Below are positions 1 to 5,922 of a DNA stretch of 6,548 bases, piece by piece. The number at the start of each line of letters is the position of its first letter. Position 1 is the stretch's first letter. The stretch comes from Candidatus Omnitrophota bacterium. Its GTDB lineage: Bacteria; Omnitrophota; Gorgyraeia; Duberdicusellales; 4484-171. Made by a program: the position numbers and the translations under genes. The DNA lies in the NCBI GenBank assembly GCA_016939345.1, contig JAFGHG010000080.1, positions 1 through 6,548 on the forward strand, in the 5' to 3' direction. Under the pieces are notes generated by a model. It ran no database searches. It saw nothing but the letters and a program-made list of their open reading frames with translations, and was not told where the DNA came from.

Positions 1-133
1 CAATATCATAAGAATCCAGGCTTAAATCAGAAGAGCCTGCTTTGAATACTGGACAGCCAAAAAAGCCAGAAATAGCTTTTGCAATCTTCTCGGTATTATG
101 GGTAAATGAGTCATATATTACTACTGGATTCAT
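1..133 (-). CDS. Flavodoxin-like protein, N-terminal fragment (runs off the left edge)
   Basis: This is a short reading frame cut by the window edge. Its ATG at 133-131 overlaps the TGA stop of the methyltransferase gene (132-130) as ATGA, which is typical of translationally coupled genes. The 44 visible residues begin MNPVVIYDSFTHNTEKIAKA. This is a beta strand followed by a Ser/Thr-rich loop and a helix, close to the flavodoxin signature in which a V-I-Y strand leads to an S-x-x-x-x-T-x-x-x-A loop that grips the FMN phosphate. One signature position (small residue before x-T) is His here. A purine run lies 4 bases upstream (138-144). If it is a true flavodoxin-fold protein it would carry electrons or act as an FMN-dependent reductase. 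Its place in the lipid operon could mean a redox step on the lipid, but that is inference. Only the N-terminus is visible, so other flavodoxin-fold proteins are possible. Confidence 0.72.
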   Translation of the reverse strand, partial: MNPVVIYDSFTHNTEKIAKAISGFFGCPVFKAGSSDLSLDSYDI

Positions 134-924
134 TTTTCCCCCTTGATTGTATAGTAATAACCCCATTTATCAGTGGTATGCTTGATGTTTTTGAATCCTG
201 CTTTTTCTAAAAGGCTTTTGATAACCTCAGGTTGTCTCATCTTCATCTTCAAAGGCTCTTTTTTGAAATCAATAAAGGCCTTGGTGGTCAACTCAAGGTC
301 CGGATGCTTGCCCTGTCCGGTAAGCACAAAACAACCGCCCGGTCTCAAGATTTCATACACAATCTTAATCGAATCTTCAACCGGCTTATCATCAACTATC
401 CAGTCATAAAACCCGGAAGAAATAACCAAATTTGGCGAAACCAGTGACTTGATAAAATCATTATCAAAAGCGCTTTTGTTCTCATAGCGGATATGAAACC
501 CGCGTTTTTGAAATCTTTCTTTTACTTCTTTAGGGTATTGCTGGTTGGTATCCAGACAAATAACCTCTGTATTTTCCTGGCCGACTTTCTCTAATGCTTC
601 TAAAATATACCTGGCAAAACCGGCGGCTATATCTAAAATCGCTGTAGGTGAATTTTCTTTTCGATTATTCAATATGGTTTCTGTTATGTAGCCGCTAACG
701 CTGTCTTTTCTTATCCTTATTGCCTGCCAGTCAGGATGCCTTAGATAAATCTTATCAATTATCTTTCCTATGCCGAGCCTTCCTGAAGGTTTATTCTCAT
801 AGATATAATCAAGCATGCGCCCTGAGGTTAGGCCTGACTCCAAACATATACGTATACCGGTGCTGAGCCTGCCGACGCTTCTTATAATAAAGGTATATAT
901 AAATATTCTACATCTCTTAAACAT
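130..924 (-). CDS. SAM-dependent methyltransferase, YnbC C-terminal-domain type
   Basis: The product is 264 residues and starts 17 bp after the CDP-DAG synthase stop, with a strong AAGGAGGA site 8 bases before the ATG. The class I methyltransferase core begins at about residue 95. Motif I is AILDIAAGFARY (95-106), with the acidic residue D98 ending strand 1 and G102 in the SAM loop. D125 at the end of VICLD is the likely ribose-binding acid. SGFYDW (170-175) and TGQGKHPDLEL (202-212) follow. From memory, the stretch MLDYIYENKPSGRLGIGK (37-54) and the later blocks match the methyltransferase half of E. coli YnbC (PF12147-type). There this half is fused behind an alpha/beta hydrolase, and no hydrolase is present here. 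The first 36 residues, basic and hydrophobic, look like the YnbC interdomain linker and may touch the membrane. The substrate is unknown; a lipid head group or acyl chain made by the neighbouring enzymes is my inference. The third motif I glycine is replaced by A104. Confidence 0.85.
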   Translation of the reverse strand: MFKRCRIFIYTFIIRSVGRLSTGIRICLESGLTSGRMLDYIYENKPSGRLGIGKIIDKIYLRHPDWQAIRIRKDSVSGYITETILNNRKENSPTAILDIAAGFARYILEALEKVGQENTEVICLDTNQQYPKEVKERFQKRGFHIRYENKSAFDNDFIKSLVSPNLVISSGFYDWIVDDKPVEDSIKIVYEILRPGGCFVLTGQGKHPDLELTTKAFIDFKKEPLKMKMRQPEVIKSLLEKAGFKNIKHTTDKWGYYYTIKGEK

Positions 925-932
925 TCTCTTCT

Positions 933-940
933 TCCTCCTT
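933..940 (-). promoter_or_regulatory. Ribosome binding site of the methyltransferase
   Basis: The minus strand reads AAGGAGGA, 8 bases before the ATG at 924, within the 17-base gap after the CDP-DAG synthase stop. It supports the long N-terminus of 264 residues rather than the internal Met at residue 37. Confidence 0.78.
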
Positions 941-941
941 A

Positions 942-1853
942 TTATTTTAGCCAGTGCATAAGATAATAAACCAGCGGCAAGCTGAATATCCAGCTGTCAA
1001 ATCTATCTAAGACCCCGCCGTGGCCGGGAAGGATCTTTCCTGAGTCTTTAACACACATATCGCGCTTTATCACCGACAACACCAAATCACCCATCTGCCC
1101 GATTAAGCTGATGACCACTCCTAAAAATATACAAACTAAATAAGAAAATTGAGGCAGGGCATATTTAAACACCAAGGCAAAAATAGCTGTGATGACAATC
1201 CCTCCTAAAGCGCCTTCTACTGTCTTATTAGGACTGATTTCAGGTATCAGCTTTCTCTTGCCTAGGGCTTTACCCACCCAGAAAGCAGCCAGATCGTTTA
1301 TGGTTACCAGAAAACAGACAAAAATTATTCCGCCAAAGCCGAAGCTATCACGAATAAATACTGCATAGCTGAACATCCAGCCGAAATATAAAATTCCCAC
1401 TATTGTGGCGGTAGTGTGCTTGAGCGAATCTTTGACTTCTCTTAAGAAGACAGGCGTAGCCAAAACAAACATTACAACAAACACCGGTATCCTGAAAAAA
1501 ACAAATTTATTCTCAAATAATGTCCCCAGAAGGACTATAAGGGCAAATATCCTGCCTTCCCACCTATAAATCCTGTGCTGCCAGGTTTGGGTTAATTGGA
1601 AAAATTCCCGCAAATACAATGCTGCCATCCCCATAATTAGAAAATTAAAAACCGGCCTTCCAAAGTAGGCTGGAATTAGAAATGCCGGAGCAATAAATAA
1701 AAAAGTAATATAACGCAGCCAAAGCTCACCTAAACCTTTGACCTTTTCTTTGCTCCTTTTTTTTCGGTCAAAAATCACAGTCAATACAAAAATTGAGCCA
1801 AAAAGAAAAAGCAAGATAACTAAGGTGTTTTTAACTATCTGATCATAAAGCAT
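942..1853 (-). CDS. CDP-diacylglycerol synthase (phosphatidate cytidylyltransferase), YnbB/CdsA family
   Basis: This is a 303-residue integral inner-membrane protein with about eight hydrophobic segments. The CDS family signature is complete at residues 260-286: it reads SVIKRD, then KDSGKILPGHGG, then LDRFD, including the conserved Lys, Asp and His residues that bind metal and nucleotide. A second hallmark, SPNKTVEGALGG, lies in the middle after the ND-x(4)-WVGK-x(2)-GKRK block. The family joins CTP and phosphatidate to give CDP-diacylglycerol and pyrophosphate. By recall, the C-terminal motif and the ND replacement near the active site look closer to E. coli YnbB than to housekeeping CdsA, and the adjacent YnbA-like gene agrees. 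The ATG overlaps the upstream gene by 11 bases out of frame, and AAGGAGA sits 7 bases before it. It would supply the CDP-lipid to the transferase encoded just before it. The genome may have another, housekeeping cdsA elsewhere. Confidence 0.93.
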   Translation of the reverse strand: MLYDQIVKNTLVILLFLFGSIFVLTVIFDRKKRSKEKVKGLGELWLRYITFLFIAPAFLIPAYFGRPVFNFLIMGMAALYLREFFQLTQTWQHRIYRWEGRIFALIVLLGTLFENKFVFFRIPVFVVMFVLATPVFLREVKDSLKHTTATIVGILYFGWMFSYAVFIRDSFGFGGIIFVCFLVTINDLAAFWVGKALGKRKLIPEISPNKTVEGALGGIVITAIFALVFKYALPQFSYLVCIFLGVVISLIGQMGDLVLSVIKRDMCVKDSGKILPGHGGVLDRFDSWIFSLPLVYYLMHWLK

Positions 1854-2490
1854 TTTCTTTTCTCCTTATTTCCCTAAGCATCCCCTTAACCCGGTTAAAA
1901 ATAGTTATCTGAGCCCCTAAAATAAACCAGATCATCAGCCAGTCAAAAATACTCATATTAAAACCAATAAGCTTAGGCGGCTTAAAATTCTTGATAACAA
2001 AGATGTATTGTAATATCAAACCTATGACTAAAATCACTAATCTATCCACTTTGCCGGCAGGGCCTTGAGTCTGCCAGCTGACTCCCACGGCTTTAGCAAG
2101 CATTCCCGAATAACTAACAAGCAAAATTGAAACTATACCTATCATACCTAAAGTCTTATAGGTGAGAGGGCACAAAGCAAGACCCAAAAAAGTAAAGACA
2201 TCAGAATAGCGGTCAGGCAGAGCATTTACAACATCGCCGATCATGCTTTTCTTGCCCTGAGCAATAGCAATCATGCCGTCTAAGGTATTAAATACCATGC
2301 GCAAAACAATCAATAGGCAGGCTGCCAAAAGCAGACCCCAATTATAAGGACAATAATATATGCATAGGCCGGTTATAAAAGCGATAAGCACAGCCAGAAA
2401 ACTCAGCAGATCAGGATTTACCCTGATGAAAAGCTTTGCCCAGTTATTAAAAGTGTTACGAAACCAGAATTTCATTTGATACAAACCCAT
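1843..2490 (-). CDS. CDP-alcohol phosphatidyltransferase, YnbA-like, with variant active-site motif
   Basis: The product is 215 residues with about six membrane segments. It belongs to the family that displaces CMP from a CDP-linked lipid with an alcohol to form a phospholipid. The motif D-x2-DG-x2-AR-x8-G-x3-D-x3-D is recognisable with exact spacing, but with changes: N68 for the first Asp, D71-G72 kept, A75 followed by I76 instead of Arg, G85 kept, N89 for the third Asp, and D93 kept. From memory, E. coli YnbA also has Asn at the first and third positions, but keeps the AR. A second block, GPAGKVDR (143-150), also resembles YnbA. I chose the ATG at 2490. It lies one base after the upstream stop, AGGAGG is 9 bases before it, and the resulting start MGLYQMK resembles the YnbA N-terminus. 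The frame stays open further upstream, but that region lies inside the end of the preceding gene. The acceptor alcohol cannot be read from the sequence. Confidence 0.88.
   Translation of the reverse strand: MGLYQMKFWFRNTFNNWAKLFIRVNPDLLSFLAVLIAFITGLCIYYCPYNWGLLLAACLLIVLRMVFNTLDGMIAIAQGKKSMIGDVVNALPDRYSDVFTFLGLALCPLTYKTLGMIGIVSILLVSYSGMLAKAVGVSWQTQGPAGKVDRLVILVIGLILQYIFVIKNFKPPKLIGFNMSIFDWLMIWFILGAQITIFNRVKGMLREIRRKENAL
1861..1867 (-). promoter_or_regulatory. Ribosome binding site of the CDP-DAG synthase
   Basis: The minus strand reads AAGGAGA, 7 bases before the ATG at 1853, inside the 3' end of the YnbA-like gene. It supports the start that overlaps that gene by 11 bases. Confidence 0.75.
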
Positions 2491-2491
2491 G

Positions 2492-5182
2492 CTAATCATC
2501 CTCCTGCTTAAGATTAACGATCTCCTGTTTAAGCCTGGCTGTAACCTCTTCATAAGCTTTATAACCGCCGGCTTCTCCCGGATACAGCGGCCGGCCAAAA
2601 ACTATCTGGACTTTGTATGGCTTTATGAAGAACTTACCTTTGGGCAACGCCCTGTTAGTCCCCTTTATGTAAACAGGGACTATCGGAACTTTCAGCTCAC
2701 AGGACAAGGCTCCTACGCCCGGCCTGAACTCTTTTATCTGGCCGCTCTCAGAACGGGTGCCTTCGGGAAAAAGAATAAGAGGGATGTTTTTTTTAAGCAG
2801 CTCCTTGCATAGTTTTAAACTCTGGACAAAATTTCCGAATCTTTGGAATGGAAAAATATTTAATGAAATTTCAACAAGGCTTCTCAGAAACTTTCTCTGA
2901 AAAAAATAATCAGCTGCTGCTGGAGCTATGACCATTACTGATTTAATGAGCGGGAGGCTGCTAAAAAGAACAGGAAAATCAAGGTGGCTGCAGTGATTAG
3001 CTGCCATAATAAAAGACTTATCTTTGGGGATGTTTTCTGCACCCTGGACCTGCAGACGAAAATAAACTTTTATAAATAACTTTAATAAAACAAGAGTCAA
3101 CAGCCTTGAAGGGAAAAATAATATCTTTTTTCTTAAAAGCATGGTGGCTTCTCTTTCCCAGTCAACTTCAATATCTTTTCTTCCCTGCTTGTATTCCCGG
3201 GCAAAGCGCACCAGGTCCTGAAAAGTTGAAATTTCGTAGGCCATCTCTTCAGATATTGAGATACCCAACCTATCTTCTATGGCAGTCAACAATTCGACTT
3301 TCTGTAAAGAATCAATTCCCAAATCGCTTGACAGATAAGAGGAAGCTTTAATATTATCTCTGTTTATGCCCGACTCCCTGGCAACGATATCTCTTAGAGC
3401 CTGAAAAATTTCGTCTTCTAAAAAATCTGTCTTGTCTGATATTTCACCCTTGAAATCGATCTCTCCCCGAAGGCTTGATTCCTCGATGAGCTTAACCACA
3501 TCTTTTCTTTTAATCTTTCTGGTAGAAGTCTTAGGCAATTCCTGACGGTATATAATAAAATCAGAAATCTTTTTATACTCTGCCAGATCATTACTCAAGC
3601 GGGACAGTTCTTTACTGATTTTATCCCTTATTGCCGCCTCATCTTTCCTGTCAGCCTGTGGAAAACGGTCCTCATCGGGCACAACCACCGCAAACACCTC
3701 CTCGGTGCCTTCCTTTAGACCACTGGTTGCTTTTTTTCCTATAACACAGATCTCCCTTATCAAATGGCTAGCACTCATCACCTGCTCAACTTCTTCAGGA
3801 AAAACTTTTTTACCTGCCCCAAGAACAATTAAATTCTTTGAACGGCCGCAAATATATAGAAAACCATCCTTATCAAAATATCCCAGGTCTCCGGTATAAT
3901 ACCAGCCGTCTTTGATTGCCTCTCTGGTCTTTTCAGGATTGTTATAATAACCCTTCATCAGATTAGGGCCTTTAATTAATATCTCGCCCTCCTGTTTGTC
4001 TTGCGAATTCTGAAGTAATTTAATTTCAACACCGGTCACAGGCTTTCCCACTGAACCATAACGGTGATCTTTAAGCGTATTGACACAGGCAACCGGAGCA
4101 GTTTCGGTTAAACCATACCCCTGCAATATTCTAAACCCCAAAGCGCCGAAATCTTTCTCAAGTTCGATGTCTAAAGGTGCTCCTCCACATACAAAATATT
4201 TAAAATTTTTGCCGAACTTGCTGTGGATCTTTTTGAATAAAACCGAACCGGCTCTTATTCGTAAATTTAGAAGAAACTTCGAAAAACTAAATAATAATTT
4301 AAATATATTCCTTTTTATCGGGCCCTTTTTCTCTATCTCTTTGACAATGCCGTTATAGAACATCTTTAAAACCAGAGGCACACAAACCATGCCAGTTGCT
4401 TTTACCTCTCTCATCAAAGAAATAATCTGCGCCGGCTTTAAGCTGGGACAATAAGTTACTGTTGAGCCTCCGTATAAAGGAGCAATAAGCCCTCCGGTTA
4501 TCTCTAGCATGTGGTTCAAAGGCAGTATTGATACAAAAGAATCTTCAGGACTGAATCTTATAAGATCGTATAAAACAGAAGCTTCAAATAAAATATTTCT
4601 ATAAGTCAACTCTACACCCTTTGCCACACCGGTTGTCCCCGATGTGTAGACTATTAAAGCGCTATCGTCGGTCTTTACATCTTGGGGCCTGTTTCTGGCC
4701 TTTTCTTCCTTATATTTTAGGTCTTCCGGGCAGAATACTCCTTGATGGGAATGCCGGTCAAAAGATATGATGTGTTTTAAATTAGGCAGCTGTGACCTAT
4801 ACGGTAATATTTTTTCAAGAAATTTTCCGGAAAGAAAAAGACATTCTGATTTTGAATCGTTGAGGATAAAAAGTATTTCTTTTATTGAAAGTTTTGCGTC
4901 GACCGGAACGGTTACACAAGCTGCTGAGATAATACCAAAAAAAGCAACTGCCCATTCAGGCCTGTTTTCGGTAAGGATAGCTATATGGGTCTTAGGCTGC
5001 ACCTTATTTTCAATAAGAAATGACGAAATCCCGACAGAACTTTCTCTCAGCTCATCATAAGTTATTGCCTTTATGCCTTCCTTGTCTTTTATCTGCAAGG
5101 CCGTGTTTTTGTTGTACTTTTTCGTAAGAACATAAAGTAAATCCAGAATGGTTATATCTTCTAAATTAACTTGTTTTTTCAT
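2492..5182 (-). CDS. Three-domain acyl-activating enzyme / acyl carrier protein / PlsC acyltransferase fusion
   Basis: This is an 896-residue fusion. Residues 1 to about 570 are an ANL-family acyl-activating enzyme (long-chain fatty acyl-CoA or acyl-ACP synthetase). They show the phosphate loop YTSGTTGVAKG (179-189), YGLTETAP with E360, YYTGDLG with D432, the hinge region after it, and STRKIKRK with the likely catalytic K556. Residues about 590-670 are a carrier-protein domain with DLGIDSLQK, where S625 would hold phosphopantetheine. Residues about 690-896 are a PlsC (1-acylglycerol-3-phosphate acyltransferase) domain after a hydrophobic stretch, with NHCSHLD (H730, D735) and FPEGTRS (E807, R810). 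All key catalytic residues are present. I infer that a fatty acid is adenylated, loaded on S625 and handed to a lysolipid at the membrane. E. coli Aas joins the same two enzyme activities in the opposite order and, as I recall, without a built-in carrier. The start at 5182 has AAAAAGGG 8 bases before it. The frame is open to 5272, but that part only translates the repeat hairpin. Confidence 0.92.
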   Translation of the reverse strand: MKKQVNLEDITILDLLYVLTKKYNKNTALQIKDKEGIKAITYDELRESSVGISSFLIENKVQPKTHIAILTENRPEWAVAFFGIISAACVTVPVDAKLSIKEILFILNDSKSECLFLSGKFLEKILPYRSQLPNLKHIISFDRHSHQGVFCPEDLKYKEEKARNRPQDVKTDDSALIVYTSGTTGVAKGVELTYRNILFEASVLYDLIRFSPEDSFVSILPLNHMLEITGGLIAPLYGGSTVTYCPSLKPAQIISLMREVKATGMVCVPLVLKMFYNGIVKEIEKKGPIKRNIFKLLFSFSKFLLNLRIRAGSVLFKKIHSKFGKNFKYFVCGGAPLDIELEKDFGALGFRILQGYGLTETAPVACVNTLKDHRYGSVGKPVTGVEIKLLQNSQDKQEGEILIKGPNLMKGYYNNPEKTREAIKDGWYYTGDLGYFDKDGFLYICGRSKNLIVLGAGKKVFPEEVEQVMSASHLIREICVIGKKATSGLKEGTEEVFAVVVPDEDRFPQADRKDEAAIRDKISKELSRLSNDLAEYKKISDFIIYRQELPKTSTRKIKRKDVVKLIEESSLRGEIDFKGEISDKTDFLEDEIFQALRDIVARESGINRDNIKASSYLSSDLGIDSLQKVELLTAIEDRLGISISEEMAYEISTFQDLVRFAREYKQGRKDIEVDWEREATMLLRKKILFFPSRLLTLVLLKLFIKVYFRLQVQGAENIPKDKSFIMAANHCSHLDFPVLFSSLPLIKSVMVIAPAAADYFFQRKFLRSLVEISLNIFPFQRFGNFVQSLKLCKELLKKNIPLILFPEGTRSESGQIKEFRPGVGALSCELKVPIVPVYIKGTNRALPKGKFFIKPYKVQIVFGRPLYPGEAGGYKAYEEVTARLKQEIVNLKQEDD
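2500..2505 (-). promoter_or_regulatory. Ribosome binding site that fixes the start of the YnbA-like transferase
   Basis: The minus strand reads AGGAGG, 9 bases before the ATG at 2490. The site lies inside the last codons of the fusion gene, and one base separates that gene's TAG stop from this ATG, so the two are probably translationally coupled. Confidence 0.75.
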
Positions 5183-5190
5183 TGTCAAAA

Positions 5191-5198
5191 CCCTTTTT
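5191..5198 (-). promoter_or_regulatory. Ribosome binding site that fixes the start of the acyl-activating fusion
   Basis: The minus strand reads AAAAAGGG, ending 8 bases before the ATG at 5182. This supports starting the 896-residue protein here rather than at the upstream ATG at 5272, whose first 30 codons run through the end of the transposase gene and the REP hairpin. Confidence 0.65.
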
Positions 5199-5207
5199 GC
5201 TAATCTA

Positions 5208-5240
5208 ACCATACTTGCACGCCGGGGGTGAAAGTATGGT
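5208..5240. repeat. REP-like hairpin, left copy
   Basis: This is a palindrome of 33 bases. The outer arms ACCATACTT (5208-5216) and AAGTATGGT (5232-5240) pair perfectly over 9 bp. Then comes a G/A mismatch, then CAC/GTG pairs around a G-rich loop. The core TGCACGCCGGGGGTG (5216-5230) is identical to the right copy. The hairpin touches the TAG stop of the transposase gene (5243-5241) with no gap and sits 25 bases before the start codon of the acyl-activating fusion gene. No T-run follows it in the direction of transcription, so it is not a standard intrinsic terminator. It could shield the 3' end of the transposase message or affect the leader of the next gene. Confidence 0.85.
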
Positions 5241-5900
5241 CTATTCAATAAATAACTTCTTGCATTCGGCAAGTTTCCGCTGATAGTCTATTTGAGATTC
5301 AACAAATTTTATGTATTCTTTTGAATTTATTTGTATAACTTTAGAAAAGTCACATAATTTTTCATCTGAACCTATTTCTTCCAAAAACTCTTTATAAGAT
5401 GAATAATTCCAATCCTGTGGTTTTTTGGCCAGATAGGCAGTAATGGGATTTAAATGTAAATATCTTGTAACATGTAATATTTGCTCCTCGGTTTTAATAA
5501 AAACATTTTTAAATCTACTTTCCCACAAAGGACCTTTTCTTTTTGTTTTTGCATTAAAATATTTTGTATAACTATTAAGGATGTTGCTTAAAAAAGTTGA
5601 TATACCATTATGCTGAAGCTGTCTTAATACCAGATGAATATGGGTAGGCATTAAACAGTAAGAAATTATTTCAACTAAATTATCCTTATTCGAGCAATAA
5701 TTCTTATAAAAAAATTCTTTATTTTTTATTTCAAGAAAAGCTGAGAATCTCAATGGCGGATTATTGAGCTTATAATATTTAATTAGTTGTTTCATTCTTT
5801 CATATTCTGATTCATTCCTAAATATTACGAATCCAGCAATACTTTTTGAAATAATATGATAGGTTTCATCTTCAACTAAAGGTATTTTCCTTTTTGGCAT
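5241..5900 (-). CDS. REP-associated tyrosine transposase (RAYT), Y1/HUH IS200-like
   Basis: The product is 219 residues, a usual length for a RAYT. RAYTs are single-strand DNA nucleases related to IS200/IS605 TnpA that are tied to REP hairpins rather than to a full insertion sequence. The N-terminus has the family's YHIISKS block (14-20). The HUH metal site is H87-I88-H89 within MPTHIHLVLR. The nucleophilic tyrosine is Y111 or Y114 in SYTKYFN. RKGPLWESRFKN and RYLHLNP, both typical of the family, follow, as does DWNYSSYKEF near residue 163. It appears intact, with no stop or frameshift. AAAGGAGGG lies 5 bases before the ATG. Hairpin repeats lie on both sides, one of them abutting the TAG stop. 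A sampled 60-base line (5521-5580) is about 27% G+C against about 48% in the fusion gene (4081-4140), which suggests the gene is foreign to the operon. It probably processes the REP elements. It has no evident part in lipid synthesis. Confidence 0.93.
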   Translation of the reverse strand: MPKRKIPLVEDETYHIISKSIAGFVIFRNESEYERMKQLIKYYKLNNPPLRFSAFLEIKNKEFFYKNYCSNKDNLVEIISYCLMPTHIHLVLRQLQHNGISTFLSNILNSYTKYFNAKTKRKGPLWESRFKNVFIKTEEQILHVTRYLHLNPITAYLAKKPQDWNYSSYKEFLEEIGSDEKLCDFSKVIQINSKEYIKFVESQIDYQRKLAECKKLFIE

Positions 5901-5905
5901 TAATT

Positions 5906-5914
5906 CCCTCCTTT
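5906..5914 (-). promoter_or_regulatory. Ribosome binding site of the RAYT gene
   Basis: The minus strand reads AAAGGAGGG here, 5 bases before the ATG at 5900. This is a near-perfect anti-16S match and the strongest in the window along with the methyltransferase site. It lies between the right hairpin and the gene, so it travels with the mobile unit. Confidence 0.8.
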
Positions 5915-5922
5915 AGTTAATA

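Noticed and set aside
2491..2598. Longer form of the YnbA-like transferase starting at 2598
   Set aside because: The added residues lie wholly within the PlsC domain coding region, are basic and not family-like, and the ATG at 2490 has AGGAGG and a YnbA-like N-terminus.
2489..2812. Plus-strand open frame of 107 codons
   Set aside because: It is antisense to the PlsC domain, has no recognisable motif, and is explained as a shadow of the minus-strand gene. The other plus-strand frames in the window were rejected for the same reason.
5183..5188. TTGACA on the minus strand as a -35 promoter box
   Set aside because: It lies immediately before the start codon of the fusion gene, so any -10 box and start of transcription would fall inside the coding region. 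It is most likely chance.
5208..5240. Left hairpin as an intrinsic terminator
   Set aside because: No run of T follows the stem in the direction of transcription, and the same hairpin occurs at the other side of the transposase inside coding sequence, which fits a REP element better.
5183..5272. Thirty-codon N-terminal extension of the acyl-activating fusion starting at the ATG at 5272
   Set aside because: It translates the end of the transposase gene and the REP hairpin, has no family similarity, and a better start with a ribosome site lies at 5182.
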